A DNA stretch of 64,000 bases, taken from Caulobacter henricii (lineage in GTDB: Bacteria > Pseudomonadota > Alphaproteobacteria > Caulobacterales > Caulobacteraceae). The stretch covers positions 2,976,001-3,040,000 of the forward strand of contig NZ_CP013002.1 of NCBI RefSeq assembly GCF_001414055.1. Reading direction: 5' to 3'. Positions 18,467 to 27,164 of this stretch are shown piece by piece. The stretch's first letter is position 1. Every line of letters starts with the position of its first letter. The notes under the pieces were generated by a model, which saw only the letters and a list, made by a program, of their open reading frames with translations, did not search any database and had not been told where the DNA came from. The translations under genes and the position numbers were made by a program.

Positions 18467-19477
18467 ATGTCGACCTCCTCCGCCCCCCGCCAGACCCGCT
18501 GCCTGATCATTGGTTCAGGCCCCGCCGGCTACACCGCCGCCATCTATGCCGCGCGCGCCCTGCTGAAGCCCGTGCTGATCGCCGGCATCCAGCCGGGTGG
18601 CCAGCTGACCATCACCACCGATGTCGAGAACTATCCGGGCTTTGCCGACGTCATCCAGGGTCCGTGGCTGATGGACCAGATGAAGGCCCAGGCCGAGCAT
18701 GTCGGCACCGAGTTCGTTAGCGACATCGTGCTGTCGGCCGACCTCTCCAAGCGCCCGTTCCACATCAAGTGCGACAGCGGCGAGGAATGGCTGGCCGAGA
18801 CCCTGATCATCGCCACCGGGGCCCAGGCCAAGTGGCTGGGGCTTGAAAGCGAGAGCAAGTTCCAGGGCTTTGGCGTCAGCGCCTGCGCCACCTGCGACGG
18901 CTTCTTCTATCGCAACAAGGACGTGGTCGTGGTCGGCGGCGGCAATACGGCCGTCGAAGAAGCCCTGTTCCTGACCAGTTTTGCCCGCAAGGTCACCCTG
19001 GTCCACCGCAAGGACGAACTGCGGGCCGAGAAGATCCTGCAGGAGCGCCTGCTGGCCCATCCCAAGATCGAGATTGCCTGGAACAGTGCCATCGACGAGG
19101 TGCTGGGCGACAGCAACCCGATGGGCGTAACCGGCGTCCGCCTCAAGAACGTGATCACCGACGACCTGAGCGAGCTGAAGTGCGACGGCGTGTTCATCGC
19201 CATCGGCCATGCCCCGTCGTCCGAGCTGTTCAAGGATCAGCTGGAAACCCATGCCGGCGGCTATCTGCTCGTCGCGCCCGGCACCGCCTCGACGGCGATC
19301 GAGGGCGTCTATGCGGCCGGCGACGTCACCGACCATGTCTATCGCCAGGCCGTCACGGCGGCGGGCATGGGCTGCATGGCCGCCCTCGAGGCCGTGCGCT
19401 TCCTCGCCGAGCAGGACCACATCCGCGACCGTCACCCGATCAGCCATGCCGAGGCCGAGAAGATCGGCGTCTGGTAG
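18467..19477 (+). CDS. trxB: Thioredoxin-disulfide reductase
   Basis: A 336-residue TrxB, the FAD- and NADPH-dependent enzyme that keeps thioredoxin reduced. The FAD motif is GSGPAGYTAA at 17-26, the redox-active pair is Cys140/Cys143 in ACATCDGFF, the NADPH motif is VVGGGNTAVEEALFL, and the second FAD motif is GVYAAGDVTD near the C-terminus. Length and domain order are normal for the low-molecular-weight bacterial type. Divergently oriented from the glycine-zipper gene, with 58 bases between the two ATGs. A bidirectional hairpin follows the stop. Confidence 0.97.
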   Translation: MSTSSAPRQTRCLIIGSGPAGYTAAIYAARALLKPVLIAGIQPGGQLTITTDVENYPGFADVIQGPWLMDQMKAQAEHVGTEFVSDIVLSADLSKRPFHIKCDSGEEWLAETLIIATGAQAKWLGLESESKFQGFGVSACATCDGFFYRNKDVVVVGGGNTAVEEALFLTSFARKVTLVHRKDELRAEKILQERLLAHPKIEIAWNSAIDEVLGDSNPMGVTGVRLKNVITDDLSELKCDGVFIAIGHAPSSELFKDQLETHAGGYLLVAPGTASTAIEGVYAAGDVTDHVYRQAVTAAGMGCMAALEAVRFLAEQDHIRDRHPISHAEAEKIGVW

Positions 19478-19496
19478 GGCTGCGGCGTGGGTAAGC

Positions 19497-19520
19497 GCTG
19501 GCGGCCATAAGGCCGCCAGC
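19497..19520. terminator. Bidirectional terminator-like hairpin
   Basis: Perfect 10-bp stem (19497-19506 with 19511-19520) with an ATAA loop between the convergent trxB and PDZ-protein stops. Flanking T/A runs are short, so strength is uncertain. Confidence 0.7.
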
Positions 19521-19532
19521 TTAAAAGGCCCA

Positions 19533-19934
19533 TCAGAGCCCGGCGGCGCGAATGAAGACGGCCTCGAACTGAGCACCGGTCTTTCGCCTGAAGGTCACGG
19601 TTTTGGGCACCCCCGGCTCGAAGGCCATATGCTTCTTGAGCACGAAGACGCTGTTGCCGGGCACATCGGTACCGTCAATCCTGACCAGCTCGTCCCCGAC
19701 CGCGACTCCCGCCTCCATGGCCTGAGAGTCCGCCTGGACCTGCTGGACCACGATCTTGGCGACGGTGGTCTTGGTCAGTCCTGTGGTCATCACCTGAACG
19801 GAAAAACCGATCTTTCTCGCCCTCGGCTTGGCGCCGGCCTCTGCTGACACGGCCAGGGCAAGCATGGTCACTCCGAACACAACAGACCGGCGCAAGGGGG
19901 CGAGCTTGATCTTGTCGGCGGCGGTCATGCGCAT
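19533..19934 (-). CDS. Secreted PDZ-domain protein
   Basis: A 133-residue protein with a signal peptide (basic start, then VVFGVTMLALAVSAEA, cleavage near residue 33) and a single PDZ domain (about 58-120) recognised by VQADSQAMEAGVAVGDELVRIDGTDV, the usual GxxxGDxxxxIDG pattern. It lacks a protease domain, so it is a stand-alone periplasmic PDZ protein, perhaps an adaptor. ATG 19934 is preferred, four bases after AGGAA; a second ATG two codons later is possible. The 257 bases up to the next gene hold no other visible feature. Confidence 0.82.
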   Translation of the reverse strand: MRMTAADKIKLAPLRRSVVFGVTMLALAVSAEAGAKPRARKIGFSVQVMTTGLTKTTVAKIVVQQVQADSQAMEAGVAVGDELVRIDGTDVPGNSVFVLKKHMAFEPGVPKTVTFRRKTGAQFEAVFIRAAGL

Positions 19935-20191
19935 GGGTTCCTGAATTGAGGCCTGTCCGGACCTTCTAGTCAGGCAGATCGCAAAGACCCATGGCCCCAA
20001 AACGCCTAGCTCATATGCATTTATGCATGGATTGGCCCTGCGCCCCCGGACAGGGATCTTGCTAGGGAACGCCTCGCTTGCCGATGGGCGGGCAACTGCG
20101 CCGATCCGGTAGAGGCCTTAGCCCAGTTCTGCGCCCACTCCGAAGACGGCGCGGACCATGGGATAGGCCGGTCGCCCTGCCGGCCCTGACC

Positions 20192-21418
20192 CTAGTTCAA
20201 GGGCGACAACAGGTTCGGCGGCCGCTGTTTCGGCTTGGGCGGCGGGGCCTTGGGGGTCTCGGCAACGGGCGGCTTTTCAGCGGCAACCTCCGGAAGCTTG
20301 TCCAGGGCGCGGTTGATCTCGGCGATCTCTTCGGGCGTCGGGATCCGGCGACCGGCGACCGTCCCTTCGAACTTCAGGCGTTCACCGCCGGGGGCCGTGG
20401 CGTCGGGCACCGCAACCAGATGGGCCCCCGGGGCCAGGGTCGAGGGGATCAGGCCTGCTGCCTGGGCCTGGGCCAGGACCTGGGTATTGACCACCGCCCC
20501 GGCGGCCAGGGCCTCGGCTGGGGCGGCTTCGAGGGTACGGGCGTCACCGGCCAGCAGGATGTCGGCGGTCACGTCCTCACCGCCACGATACTTGCCCTTG
20601 AACGCCGCCAGGGTGCCCGACGGTCCGGTCCAGCGATAGAAGATGTGCTGCCCCACCTGGCGCAGCTTGACCAGGGTCGGGGCCCAATAGGGCGCGACAT
20701 AGCTGGCGTGATAGTGGGTGGCGACACCCACATCCTTCATCACGAAGCCATTGAGGGCGCGGCGGGCCACCGACTCAGCCGAGGCCCAGAGCTGCGGATT
20801 GGGTTCGCGGGCCAGGGAGCCGTCGCAGGTGAAGCTGAACTGGCAACCGGTGGCGCGGGCGGCACCTTCATAGATCACGCCGCAGACGGTCTTGGGATAG
20901 CCCGGATGCCGCATGCGGTTGAGCACGGTCTGGGCCACGGCCTCCTGGCCGGCCAGGGGCTCGAAGGCGGATTCGAAATAGACCGCCTGGGCCAGGCAGC
21001 GCAGAGCCTTGGTGCGGTCCTCGACCGACGCCTTCAGCACGAACGGCTTCGCCGGCTCGATAGCCAGGGGCGCGGGCCGGCGCAGGCTGTTGATCAGGCG
21101 AGCCGTGTCGAAATCGGGCGCGGCATCGGAAAAGCGCGGGATCGAGGCCAGGTCGATCCGCTCCCAGCCGGGCACGCGACCCCAGTAGCGGGTATGGGGC
21201 CGGGGATCATGCCGACGGGCCAGGCTGAGCATGGCCGGATCCATATTGGCCACATAGCGGGTCAGGGCGGCGTCGGAGAAGCCCCGCGTCACCCGCGCCA
21301 CCCCGGCCTCACGGCCATAGCCGCGCGGCACATAATAGGTGGCGCATGCGGAAAGGCCGCCCAGCAGCAAAAGCCCCAGGGCGGCCTTGATCCAAGACTT
21401 GGAAACGGCGGTCAACAC
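20192..21418 (-). CDS. Cell-wall hydrolase (SleB/CwlJ family) lipoprotein
   Basis: A 408-residue lipoprotein: hydrophobic N-terminus and lipobox LSAC with Cys25. The Hydrolase_2 (SleB/CwlJ lytic transglycosylase-like) domain spans about 141-262, with CLAQAVYFESAFEPLAGQEA containing the likely catalytic Glu149, then TVLNRMRHPGYPKTVCGVIY and CQFSFTCDG. A C-terminal third ends in a Pro/Lys-rich tail. In alphaproteobacteria this family remodels peptidoglycan; spore germination is irrelevant here. The lipid anchor predicts membrane-bound periplasmic action. It ends 7 bases upstream of... the dps stop side lies next, both genes running leftward, so dps may be co-transcribed. Confidence 0.92.
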   Translation of the reverse strand: MLTAVSKSWIKAALGLLLLGGLSACATYYVPRGYGREAGVARVTRGFSDAALTRYVANMDPAMLSLARRHDPRPHTRYWGRVPGWERIDLASIPRFSDAAPDFDTARLINSLRRPAPLAIEPAKPFVLKASVEDRTKALRCLAQAVYFESAFEPLAGQEAVAQTVLNRMRHPGYPKTVCGVIYEGAARATGCQFSFTCDGSLAREPNPQLWASAESVARRALNGFVMKDVGVATHYHASYVAPYWAPTLVKLRQVGQHIFYRWTGPSGTLAAFKGKYRGGEDVTADILLAGDARTLEAAPAEALAAGAVVNTQVLAQAQAAGLIPSTLAPGAHLVAVPDATAPGGERLKFEGTVAGRRIPTPEEIAEINRALDKLPEVAAEKPPVAETPKAPPPKPKQRPPNLLSPLN

Positions 21419-21425
21419 GAAGCGG

Positions 21426-21905
21426 CTATTTGCCGCCCAGGGTCGCGCGGATCATCCAGGCGTGTTTCTCGTGGGCCTGCAGGCGCTGGGTCAGGAGGTC
21501 GGCGGTCGCTTCATCGCCCGCGTCGTCAGCGGCCGGAAAGGCGGCGCGCAGGGTGGCGATCACCGTCTCGTTGTCCTGCTTCAACTCGGTCAGCATGGCC
21601 TCCCAGTCTTGTTCGGGATCGCCATCCTTGATGCTGGAGAGATTGCCGAAGGCGGCATAGCCCTGCGGGGCCAGCTCGCCCAGGGCGCGAATGCGTTCAG
21701 CGATGGTGTCCAGCGCCGCCCACTCTTCCGAGTACTGACCTTCAAGCAAAACGTGCAGCGACTGGAAGTTGGGGCCTCTGACGTTCCAGTGATAGCCATG
21801 CGTCTTCAGATAGAGCGCATAGCTGTCGGCCAGGACCTTGTTCAGGCCGGCGGCGATCTCGCCGCGCTGTTTCGCCGAAAGACCGGTATTGGGGGCGGCG
21901 GCCAT
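21426..21905 (-). CDS. dps: Dps/ferritin-like DNA-protection protein
   Basis: A 159-residue Dps-type miniferritin that oxidises and stores iron and protects DNA under oxidative stress. The four-helix pattern is clear: LADSYALYLKTHGYHWNVRG with the ferroxidase His, then FQSLHVLLEGQYSEEWAALD with the Asp/Glu ligands, and the C-terminal QAHEKHAWMIRATLGGK. There is no long basic N-terminal tail, so direct DNA binding is uncertain. ATG 21905 is used because GGGAG sits six bases upstream. The frame continues further upstream without similarity. Its stop is 7 bases before the SleB gene on the same strand. Confidence 0.95.
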   Translation of the reverse strand: MAAAPNTGLSAKQRGEIAAGLNKVLADSYALYLKTHGYHWNVRGPNFQSLHVLLEGQYSEEWAALDTIAERIRALGELAPQGYAAFGNLSSIKDGDPEQDWEAMLTELKQDNETVIATLRAAFPAADDAGDEATADLLTQRLQAHEKHAWMIRATLGGK

Positions 21906-21984
21906 TCTCATCTCCCGTGTTGCGTGTTCTAGGTAAGCTCGTCCATGGTCTTGGCAAGCCTTGTTTCGGCGGAGAGCGACAAAG

Positions 21985-24366
21985 GTGAGTGAGGACATTT
22001 CAGCCCCATCCGTTGCCGACCGTGCACGCCTCCACGGACTGATAAGCGCGTGGCTGATCCCTCCCGTTCCACCGCCGGCCTGGCATTGCGCGCTGGCAAC
22101 CCTGATCGCGACCGCAGCCGCCATTCTGATGCGCGTCACCCTGCTGGGCCTGAGCGGCGGCGTCGGGGCGACCCAGACCTTTTTCCCGGCCATTGTCCTG
22201 GTCACCCTCTATGCCGGCTGGAAATGGGGACTGGGTCCCATTGTCGCCGGCGCGGCCTTCGGCTGGTGGCTCTGGGGCGGCCGCGATGGCGAAACCCTGT
22301 CAGAAGACGAGATCGCCACCCTGGTGATCTTCCTGCTCTCCTCCACGATCACCCTGATCGTCGCCGAGGGGCTTAGGGGGGCCCTGCGGGGCCTTTCAGA
22401 GGCCCGTCGCCAACAGATGGATGCGGAAACCCGGCTGGAACTGACCCAGTCGGCAGCGGGTGTCGGCCCCTGGGACTGGGACATCCCCACCGATACCCTC
22501 TATCTGTCTCAAGGGGCCCGGCAGAATCTCGGCCTCTCACCCGACGAGCCCATTACCTGGGCCAATCTGGTCGATCACGTCCATCCCGACGATCGCGCCA
22601 TGGTCGCCGAACGCATCCGCAACTCGGTCCGGGCCGGCGAGGCCTATGAGGTCGAGTATCGCCTCGCTGACCTGAGCCGGGGGGAACGCTGGATCCATGG
22701 GCGCGGCGAGGTCCGTCGCGACGACACCGGCCGGGCGGTTCGGATCCTGGGCCTGAACTTCGACGTCACCCGGCGGCGCCGCGACGAGGAGCGCGTGCGC
22801 GAGAGCGAAGCCCGCTTCCGCAGCCTGGCCGACAGCGCCCCGGCCCTTATGTGGATGTCACGGGTCGGCGGCCAGCGCGACTTCGTCAACAAGGCCTATT
22901 CTGACTTTGCCGGCTGCGACTATGAGGAAGCCCTGGTGCTGGACTGGCGCACGCGGCTGGATCCGCGCGACCTGCCCGTCATTCTCAAGGGCCAGATCGC
23001 CGGCGAGGGCAGCCGCAAGCCCTTCAGCCTGGAAGGCCGCTATCGCCGCGCTGATGGCGAATGGCGCTGGCTGAAATCCTTTTCCCAGCCTCGCCATGCC
23101 CCTGACGGGGCCTTTGACGGTTTCATCGGTATCGCCTTCGACAATACCGATGCCAAGCAGGCCGAGGCGGACCTGGCCAGCGTCAATGAACTGCTGGCCG
23201 AGCGTGTTCAGGCCGCCGTCGCCGAGCGGGATGCGGCCCAGGCCGCCCTGTTCCAGTCCCAGAAGCTGGAGGCCATCGGCCAGTTGACCGGCGGCGTGGC
23301 CCACGACTTCAATAACCTGCTGACCGTGATCATCGGTGCGCTGGATGTGGTCGAGCGGCATCCGGAGGACGAGGCGCGTCGCCAGCGCATGATCGCCGCC
23401 GCCCTGGCCGCCGCCAAACGCGGCGAAAAGCTCACCCAGCATTTGCTGGCCTTCGCCCGCCGCCAGCCGCTTCGGCCAGAGATCTGCCGTATCGATCACC
23501 TGATCGCGGAAAGCGAAGGCCTGTTGCGTCGCGCCCTGGGCGACGCCTACGATTTCCGCCTGCGACTGGGGGGCGGCATTCGCAATGTCCTGGTGGATTC
23601 CGGCCAGTTCGAGGCCGCCCTGCTCAACCTCGTGGTCAATGCCCGCGATGCGACGCCGGCCGGCGGCGAGATCACCATCGAGACCCGCCCCGTGACCTTG
23701 CCGGTCGGGTTCGGCGATCTGGGCCCGGGTCAGTATCTGAGGGTGGCGGTCCGCGACACGGGGTCCGGCATGGATGTCGAGACAGCGGCGCGGGCGGTCG
23801 AGCCGTTCTTCACGACCAAGCCGCCCGGCGAGGGCACCGGCCTTGGCCTGTCCCAGGTCTATGGCTTCGCCCGGCAAAGCGGCGGCTCGGTGGACATCGA
23901 AACCCGCCCGGGTCAGGGGGCCTGCGTCGCCATGTTGCTGCCCATCGCCGAGGCCGCGGATCTGCCGACGGCTTCGGCCGCCATTGATCCGATCGCCAAT
24001 CAGGTTCCGACCCGTGTGCTGCTGGTGGAAGACGATCCCCAGGTCGCCGAAATGGTCGACGCCATGCTTAGCGATCTGGGCCACACGGTAAGCCGGGCGG
24101 CCGGCGTCGACGAAGCCCTCGACTGCCTGGCACGGGATCCCGCCATCGGACTGGTCCTCAGCGACGTGATCATGCCGGGTGGCCGCAGCGGCGTCGACCT
24201 GGCCGAGTCCCTGGCCCGGAGCCACCCCGGCCTGCCGGTGGTGCTCTGCTCCGGATATACGGGTGGCGACCAGGGTCGCGCCCAGGCGGGGGCCTGGCCG
24301 TTCCTGAGCAAGCCCTTCTCGCTCGACAGCCTGGCACGGGCACTGAGCGCGGCTCGGACGCCCTGA
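21985..24366 (+). CDS. Hybrid sensor histidine kinase with two PAS domains
   Basis: A 793-residue membrane-bound hybrid kinase. The N-terminus (about 32-130) has several membrane helices with FFPAIVLVTLYAGWKWG, like DUF4118/MASE-type sensors. Two PAS domains follow (about 150-262 and 275-390), then a short coiled coil, the H-box GGVAHDFNNLLTVI with phospho-acceptor His440, the ATPase domain (NARDAT, DTGSGM, GEGTGLGLSQVYG) and a C-terminal receiver with VEDD and phospho-acceptor Asp about 727 in SDVIMPGG. GTG 21985, eight bases after GGAGAG, is preferred to TTG 21961. No partner regulator is adjacent. Signal unknown. Confidence 0.93.
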   Translation: MSEDISAPSVADRARLHGLISAWLIPPVPPPAWHCALATLIATAAAILMRVTLLGLSGGVGATQTFFPAIVLVTLYAGWKWGLGPIVAGAAFGWWLWGGRDGETLSEDEIATLVIFLLSSTITLIVAEGLRGALRGLSEARRQQMDAETRLELTQSAAGVGPWDWDIPTDTLYLSQGARQNLGLSPDEPITWANLVDHVHPDDRAMVAERIRNSVRAGEAYEVEYRLADLSRGERWIHGRGEVRRDDTGRAVRILGLNFDVTRRRRDEERVRESEARFRSLADSAPALMWMSRVGGQRDFVNKAYSDFAGCDYEEALVLDWRTRLDPRDLPVILKGQIAGEGSRKPFSLEGRYRRADGEWRWLKSFSQPRHAPDGAFDGFIGIAFDNTDAKQAEADLASVNELLAERVQAAVAERDAAQAALFQSQKLEAIGQLTGGVAHDFNNLLTVIIGALDVVERHPEDEARRQRMIAAALAAAKRGEKLTQHLLAFARRQPLRPEICRIDHLIAESEGLLRRALGDAYDFRLRLGGGIRNVLVDSGQFEAALLNLVVNARDATPAGGEITIETRPVTLPVGFGDLGPGQYLRVAVRDTGSGMDVETAARAVEPFFTTKPPGEGTGLGLSQVYGFARQSGGSVDIETRPGQGACVAMLLPIAEAADLPTASAAIDPIANQVPTRVLLVEDDPQVAEMVDAMLSDLGHTVSRAAGVDEALDCLARDPAIGLVLSDVIMPGGRSGVDLAESLARSHPGLPVVLCSGYTGGDQGRAQAGAWPFLSKPFSLDSLARALSAARTP

Positions 24367-24430
24367 AGCGTCCGAAGCGGGACACCTCTTTGCAAGCTCA
24401 TCACAAAGGGCTATATGTGTTTCGTCACTT

Positions 24431-24447
24431 ATGCTCAATTTCAGCAT
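24431..24447. promoter_or_regulatory. Palindromic operator-like site 1 upstream of nadA
   Basis: ATGCTCA-ATT-TCAGCAT, 7-bp arms with one mismatch, inside a longer palindrome CTTATGCT/AGCATAAG (24428-24450). Same 7-3-7 architecture as site 2, 71 bases away. Likely binding site of a NAD-biosynthesis repressor (NadQ-like is a guess from lineage). Confidence 0.7.
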
Positions 24448-24454
24448 AAGCCGG

Positions 24455-24489
24455 ACGCCGGAACGGTTAGCCCTGCTCCGGCGTTTTTT
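24455..24489 (+). terminator. Terminator between the two nad operator sites
   Basis: Stem ACGCCGGA (24455-24462) with TCCGGCGT (24477-24484) followed by six T. It may end the histidine-kinase transcript, or act in the nadA leader if the promoter is upstream of site 1. Confidence 0.8.
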
Positions 24490-24501
24490 GAGGCCCCACA
24501 A

Positions 24502-24518
24502 ATGCTCAGATTGAGCAT
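24502..24518. promoter_or_regulatory. Palindromic operator-like site 2 upstream of nadA
   Basis: Perfect ATGCTCA-GAT-TGAGCAT palindrome, ending 13 bases before the nadA ATG. The close match to site 1 makes a dimeric repressor likely. Its position would block initiation or early elongation. Confidence 0.75.
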
Positions 24519-24531
24519 AAGCGAGGATCAC

Positions 24532-25617
24532 ATGGCCGACGGGTTTGCCGCCTTGGAGTTCACCCCGCAGATCGAAGCGGAGACCGCCAACGTATGGGAC
24601 AAGGTCAAGCACCATGTCACACCGCTGGAGTGGCGCAGCCAGGCCCCGCTGATCGCCGAGATCAACCGGCTCAAGCGCGAGAAGAATGCCGCGATCCTGG
24701 CCCACAACTACATGACCCCCGACATCTTCCACGGGGTGGGTGACTTCGTCGGCGACAGCCTGGCCCTGGCCAAGGAAGCCGCCAAGAGCGACGCCCAGAT
24801 CATCGTCCAGGCCGGCGTGCACTTCATGGCCGAGACCAGCAAGGTCCTGTCGCCCCAGAAGAAGATCCTGATCCCGGACCTCAAGGCCGGCTGTAGCCTG
24901 GCCTCCTCGATCACCGGTGCCGATGTCCGGCTGATCAAGCAGCGCTATCCGGGCGTGCCGGTGGTCACCTATGTCAACACCACCGCCGAGGTGAAGGCCG
25001 AGACCGACATCTGCTGCACCAGCGCCAATGCCGTGCAGGTGGTGGAGTGGGCCGCGCGCGAATGGGGGACCGACAAGGTCATCCTGATCCCCGACGAGTA
25101 TCTGGCCCGCAACGTGGCGCGTCAGACCGAGGTGAAGATCATCGCCTGGGCCGGTCACTGCGAGGTGCACAAGCGCTTCACCGCCAGCGACATCGCCGAC
25201 ATGCGCGCGGCCTGGCCCGGTGCTGAGGTGCTGGCCCACCCCGAATGTCCGACCGAGATCCTGGAGGCCGCCGACTTCGCCGGATCGACCGCGGCGATGA
25301 ACGACTATGTGGCGGCCCGCAAGCCGGCGCAGGTGGTGCTGATCACCGAATGCTCCATGGCCTCCAACGTCCAGGCCGAGAGCCCGCTGACCCAGTTCAT
25401 CGGTCCCTGCAACCTGTGCCCGCACATGAAGCGCATCACCCTTCAGAACATCCACGACGCCCTGGTTCACGAGCAGTTCGAGGTGACGGTGGACGCCGAC
25501 ATCATCGACCGTGCGGCCCTGGCCGTGCAGCGGATGATCGACCTGCCACCGCCGCTTGTTCCCGCCCGCTACGACCTCGTGAAGGCCCGCCATCACGTGG
25601 ACGTGGAGCTGATCTAG
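24532..25617 (+). CDS. nadA: Quinolinate synthase
   Basis: A 361-residue NadA, the [4Fe-4S] enzyme that condenses iminoaspartate with dihydroxyacetone phosphate to quinolinate. Visible are the substrate region AAILAHNYMTPDIFHGVGDFVGDSLALA, the cluster cysteines in AGCSLASS, CCTSAN, ECSM and CNLCPHMK, and the YVNTTAEVKA element. Start ATG 24532 follows GAGGA at four bases; the open frame upstream covers the operators and terminator. It heads nadA-nadB-nadC, the complete de novo route from aspartate to nicotinate mononucleotide. Confidence 0.96.
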   Translation: MADGFAALEFTPQIEAETANVWDKVKHHVTPLEWRSQAPLIAEINRLKREKNAAILAHNYMTPDIFHGVGDFVGDSLALAKEAAKSDAQIIVQAGVHFMAETSKVLSPQKKILIPDLKAGCSLASSITGADVRLIKQRYPGVPVVTYVNTTAEVKAETDICCTSANAVQVVEWAAREWGTDKVILIPDEYLARNVARQTEVKIIAWAGHCEVHKRFTASDIADMRAAWPGAEVLAHPECPTEILEAADFAGSTAAMNDYVAARKPAQVVLITECSMASNVQAESPLTQFIGPCNLCPHMKRITLQNIHDALVHEQFEVTVDADIIDRAALAVQRMIDLPPPLVPARYDLVKARHHVDVELI

Positions 25618-25652
25618 TCCCCTTTCCTCCCGCCCTCCCCGGGGAGTGTGAC

Positions 25653-27164
25653 ATGACCGATCGCCTGATCTTCGACGGCCCCGTGATCCTCGGGGCCGGT
25701 CTCGCCGGCCTGACCGCTGCCCTCGCGGCTGGGCGCGCCCTGGTGCTGTCTCCGACCCCGCTGGCGACCGGCTGCTCCAGCGCCTGGGCCCAGGGCGGCA
25801 TGGCGGCGGCCCTGTCAGAGGACGACACCCCCGCCCTGCACGCGGCCGATACGGAGGCGGCCGGCGCGGGCCTGTGTGATCCCGAGGCGGTGGCCTTGCT
25901 GACCACCGAAGGCCCAGGGGCCGTCCGTGCGCTCGCTGCCCTCGGCGCGCCGTTTGACACCCGCGACGGCGACTTCACCCTCAGCCTGGAAGCGGCCCAC
26001 TCCAAGGCCCGGGTCGCCCGCGTCGGCGGCGACGGGGCCGGGGCGGCGATCATGGCCGCTGTCATCGCCGCCGTCCGCGCGGCACCGGCCATCGAGATCC
26101 GCGAGCGAGCCCGCGCCCGCCGGCTGCTGCAGGACGCCTCCGGCCGCGTCATCGGCGTATTGGCCGATATCGACGGCCGGCTGGTCGAGATCCTCGCCCC
26201 CTCAGTCATCCTGGCCACCGGCGGGATCGGCGGCCTCTATGCCGTGACCACCACCCCCGCCGAGGTGCGCGGCGAGGGCCTGGGCCTGGCGGCCCTGGCC
26301 GGGGCGGTGATCGCCGACCCCGAGTTCGTGCAGTTCCACCCGACGGCCATCGACATCGGCCGCGACCCCGCGCCCCTGGCCACAGAAGCCCTGCGGGGCG
26401 AGGGCGCGATCCTGCGCAACAGCGACGCCCGCGCCTTCATGGAAGACTATCACCCGGCCCGGGAACTGGCCCCGCGCGACGTGGTGGCCCGCGCCATCCA
26501 TGCCGAGCGCGAGGCGGGCCGGGGGGCCTTCCTCGATGCCACCGTGGTGGTCGGCGGCCACTTCCCCCAAGCGTTCCCGGCCGTCTTCGAAGCCTGCATG
26601 AGCGGCGGCGTTGATCCGCGCAGGGCCATGATCCCGGTGGTTCCAGCGGTCCACTATCACATGGGCGGCGTGGCTACCGATCTGGACGGCCAGACCTCCC
26701 TGGCAGGGCTCTATGCGGCCGGCGAATGCGCCGCCACCGGCGTGCACGGGGCCAATCGCCTGGCCTCCAACAGCCTGCTGGAGGCCGCCGTGTTCGGGGC
26801 CCGGGCCGGCCGCGCGGCGGCGGCGGTCAAGGCCAAAGGCGGCCCGCCGGTCCTGCTGGAGCCCCTCCCCGACCTGCCGGACGCCGCCCTGCAGGCCCTG
26901 CGCAAGGCCATGAGCCGCGACGCCGGTGTGATCCGCGAGGCTGAGGGCCTGACCCGTCTGCTGGCCGAGATCGACGGGCTGGAAGCCGCCCATGGACTCT
27001 GCCCGACCCTGATCGCCGCTCGCCTGATCGTCGACGCCGCCCTGGCCCGCGAAGAAAGCCGCGGCGGCCACTTCCGCGCCGACTTCCCGGAAACGGGCGA
27101 GGCGGTGCGCACGTTCGTCACGCTGCAAACCGAGAGCGCCGCCGTGCGCTATGCCGCCGAATGA
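25653..27164 (+). CDS. nadB: L-aspartate oxidase
   Basis: A 503-residue NadB, the flavoenzyme that oxidises L-aspartate to iminoaspartate for NadA. The FAD motif is VILGAGLAGLTAALAAG near the N-terminus, followed by SSAWAQGGMAAALSEDD, EFVQFHPTA, LATEALRGEGAILRN and the HYHMGGVATD/GLYAAGECAATGVHGANRLASNSLLEA blocks of the succinate dehydrogenase/fumarate reductase flavoprotein family. GGGGAG precedes the ATG. The gene overlaps nadC by ATGA (27161-27164). Iminoaspartate is unstable, so co-production with NadA makes biochemical sense. Confidence 0.97.
   Translation: MTDRLIFDGPVILGAGLAGLTAALAAGRALVLSPTPLATGCSSAWAQGGMAAALSEDDTPALHAADTEAAGAGLCDPEAVALLTTEGPGAVRALAALGAPFDTRDGDFTLSLEAAHSKARVARVGGDGAGAAIMAAVIAAVRAAPAIEIRERARARRLLQDASGRVIGVLADIDGRLVEILAPSVILATGGIGGLYAVTTTPAEVRGEGLGLAALAGAVIADPEFVQFHPTAIDIGRDPAPLATEALRGEGAILRNSDARAFMEDYHPARELAPRDVVARAIHAEREAGRGAFLDATVVVGGHFPQAFPAVFEACMSGGVDPRRAMIPVVPAVHYHMGGVATDLDGQTSLAGLYAAGECAATGVHGANRLASNSLLEAAVFGARAGRAAAAVKAKGGPPVLLEPLPDLPDAALQALRKAMSRDAGVIREAEGLTRLLAEIDGLEAAHGLCPTLIAARLIVDAALAREESRGGHFRADFPETGEAVRTFVTLQTESAAVRYAAE

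Noticed and set aside
20001..20191. Possible tRNA or small RNA in the gap between the PDZ and SleB genes
   Set aside because: No cloverleaf, T-arm motif or strong hairpin could be found.
20078..21631. A 517-codon frame antisense to the SleB hydrolase
   Set aside because: The sense gene has a lipobox and catalytic domain; the antisense reading has none.
22858..25596. A 912-codon open frame on the minus strand across the histidine kinase and nadA
   Set aside because: Runs opposite two conserved genes and gives no recognisable protein; artefact of high GC.
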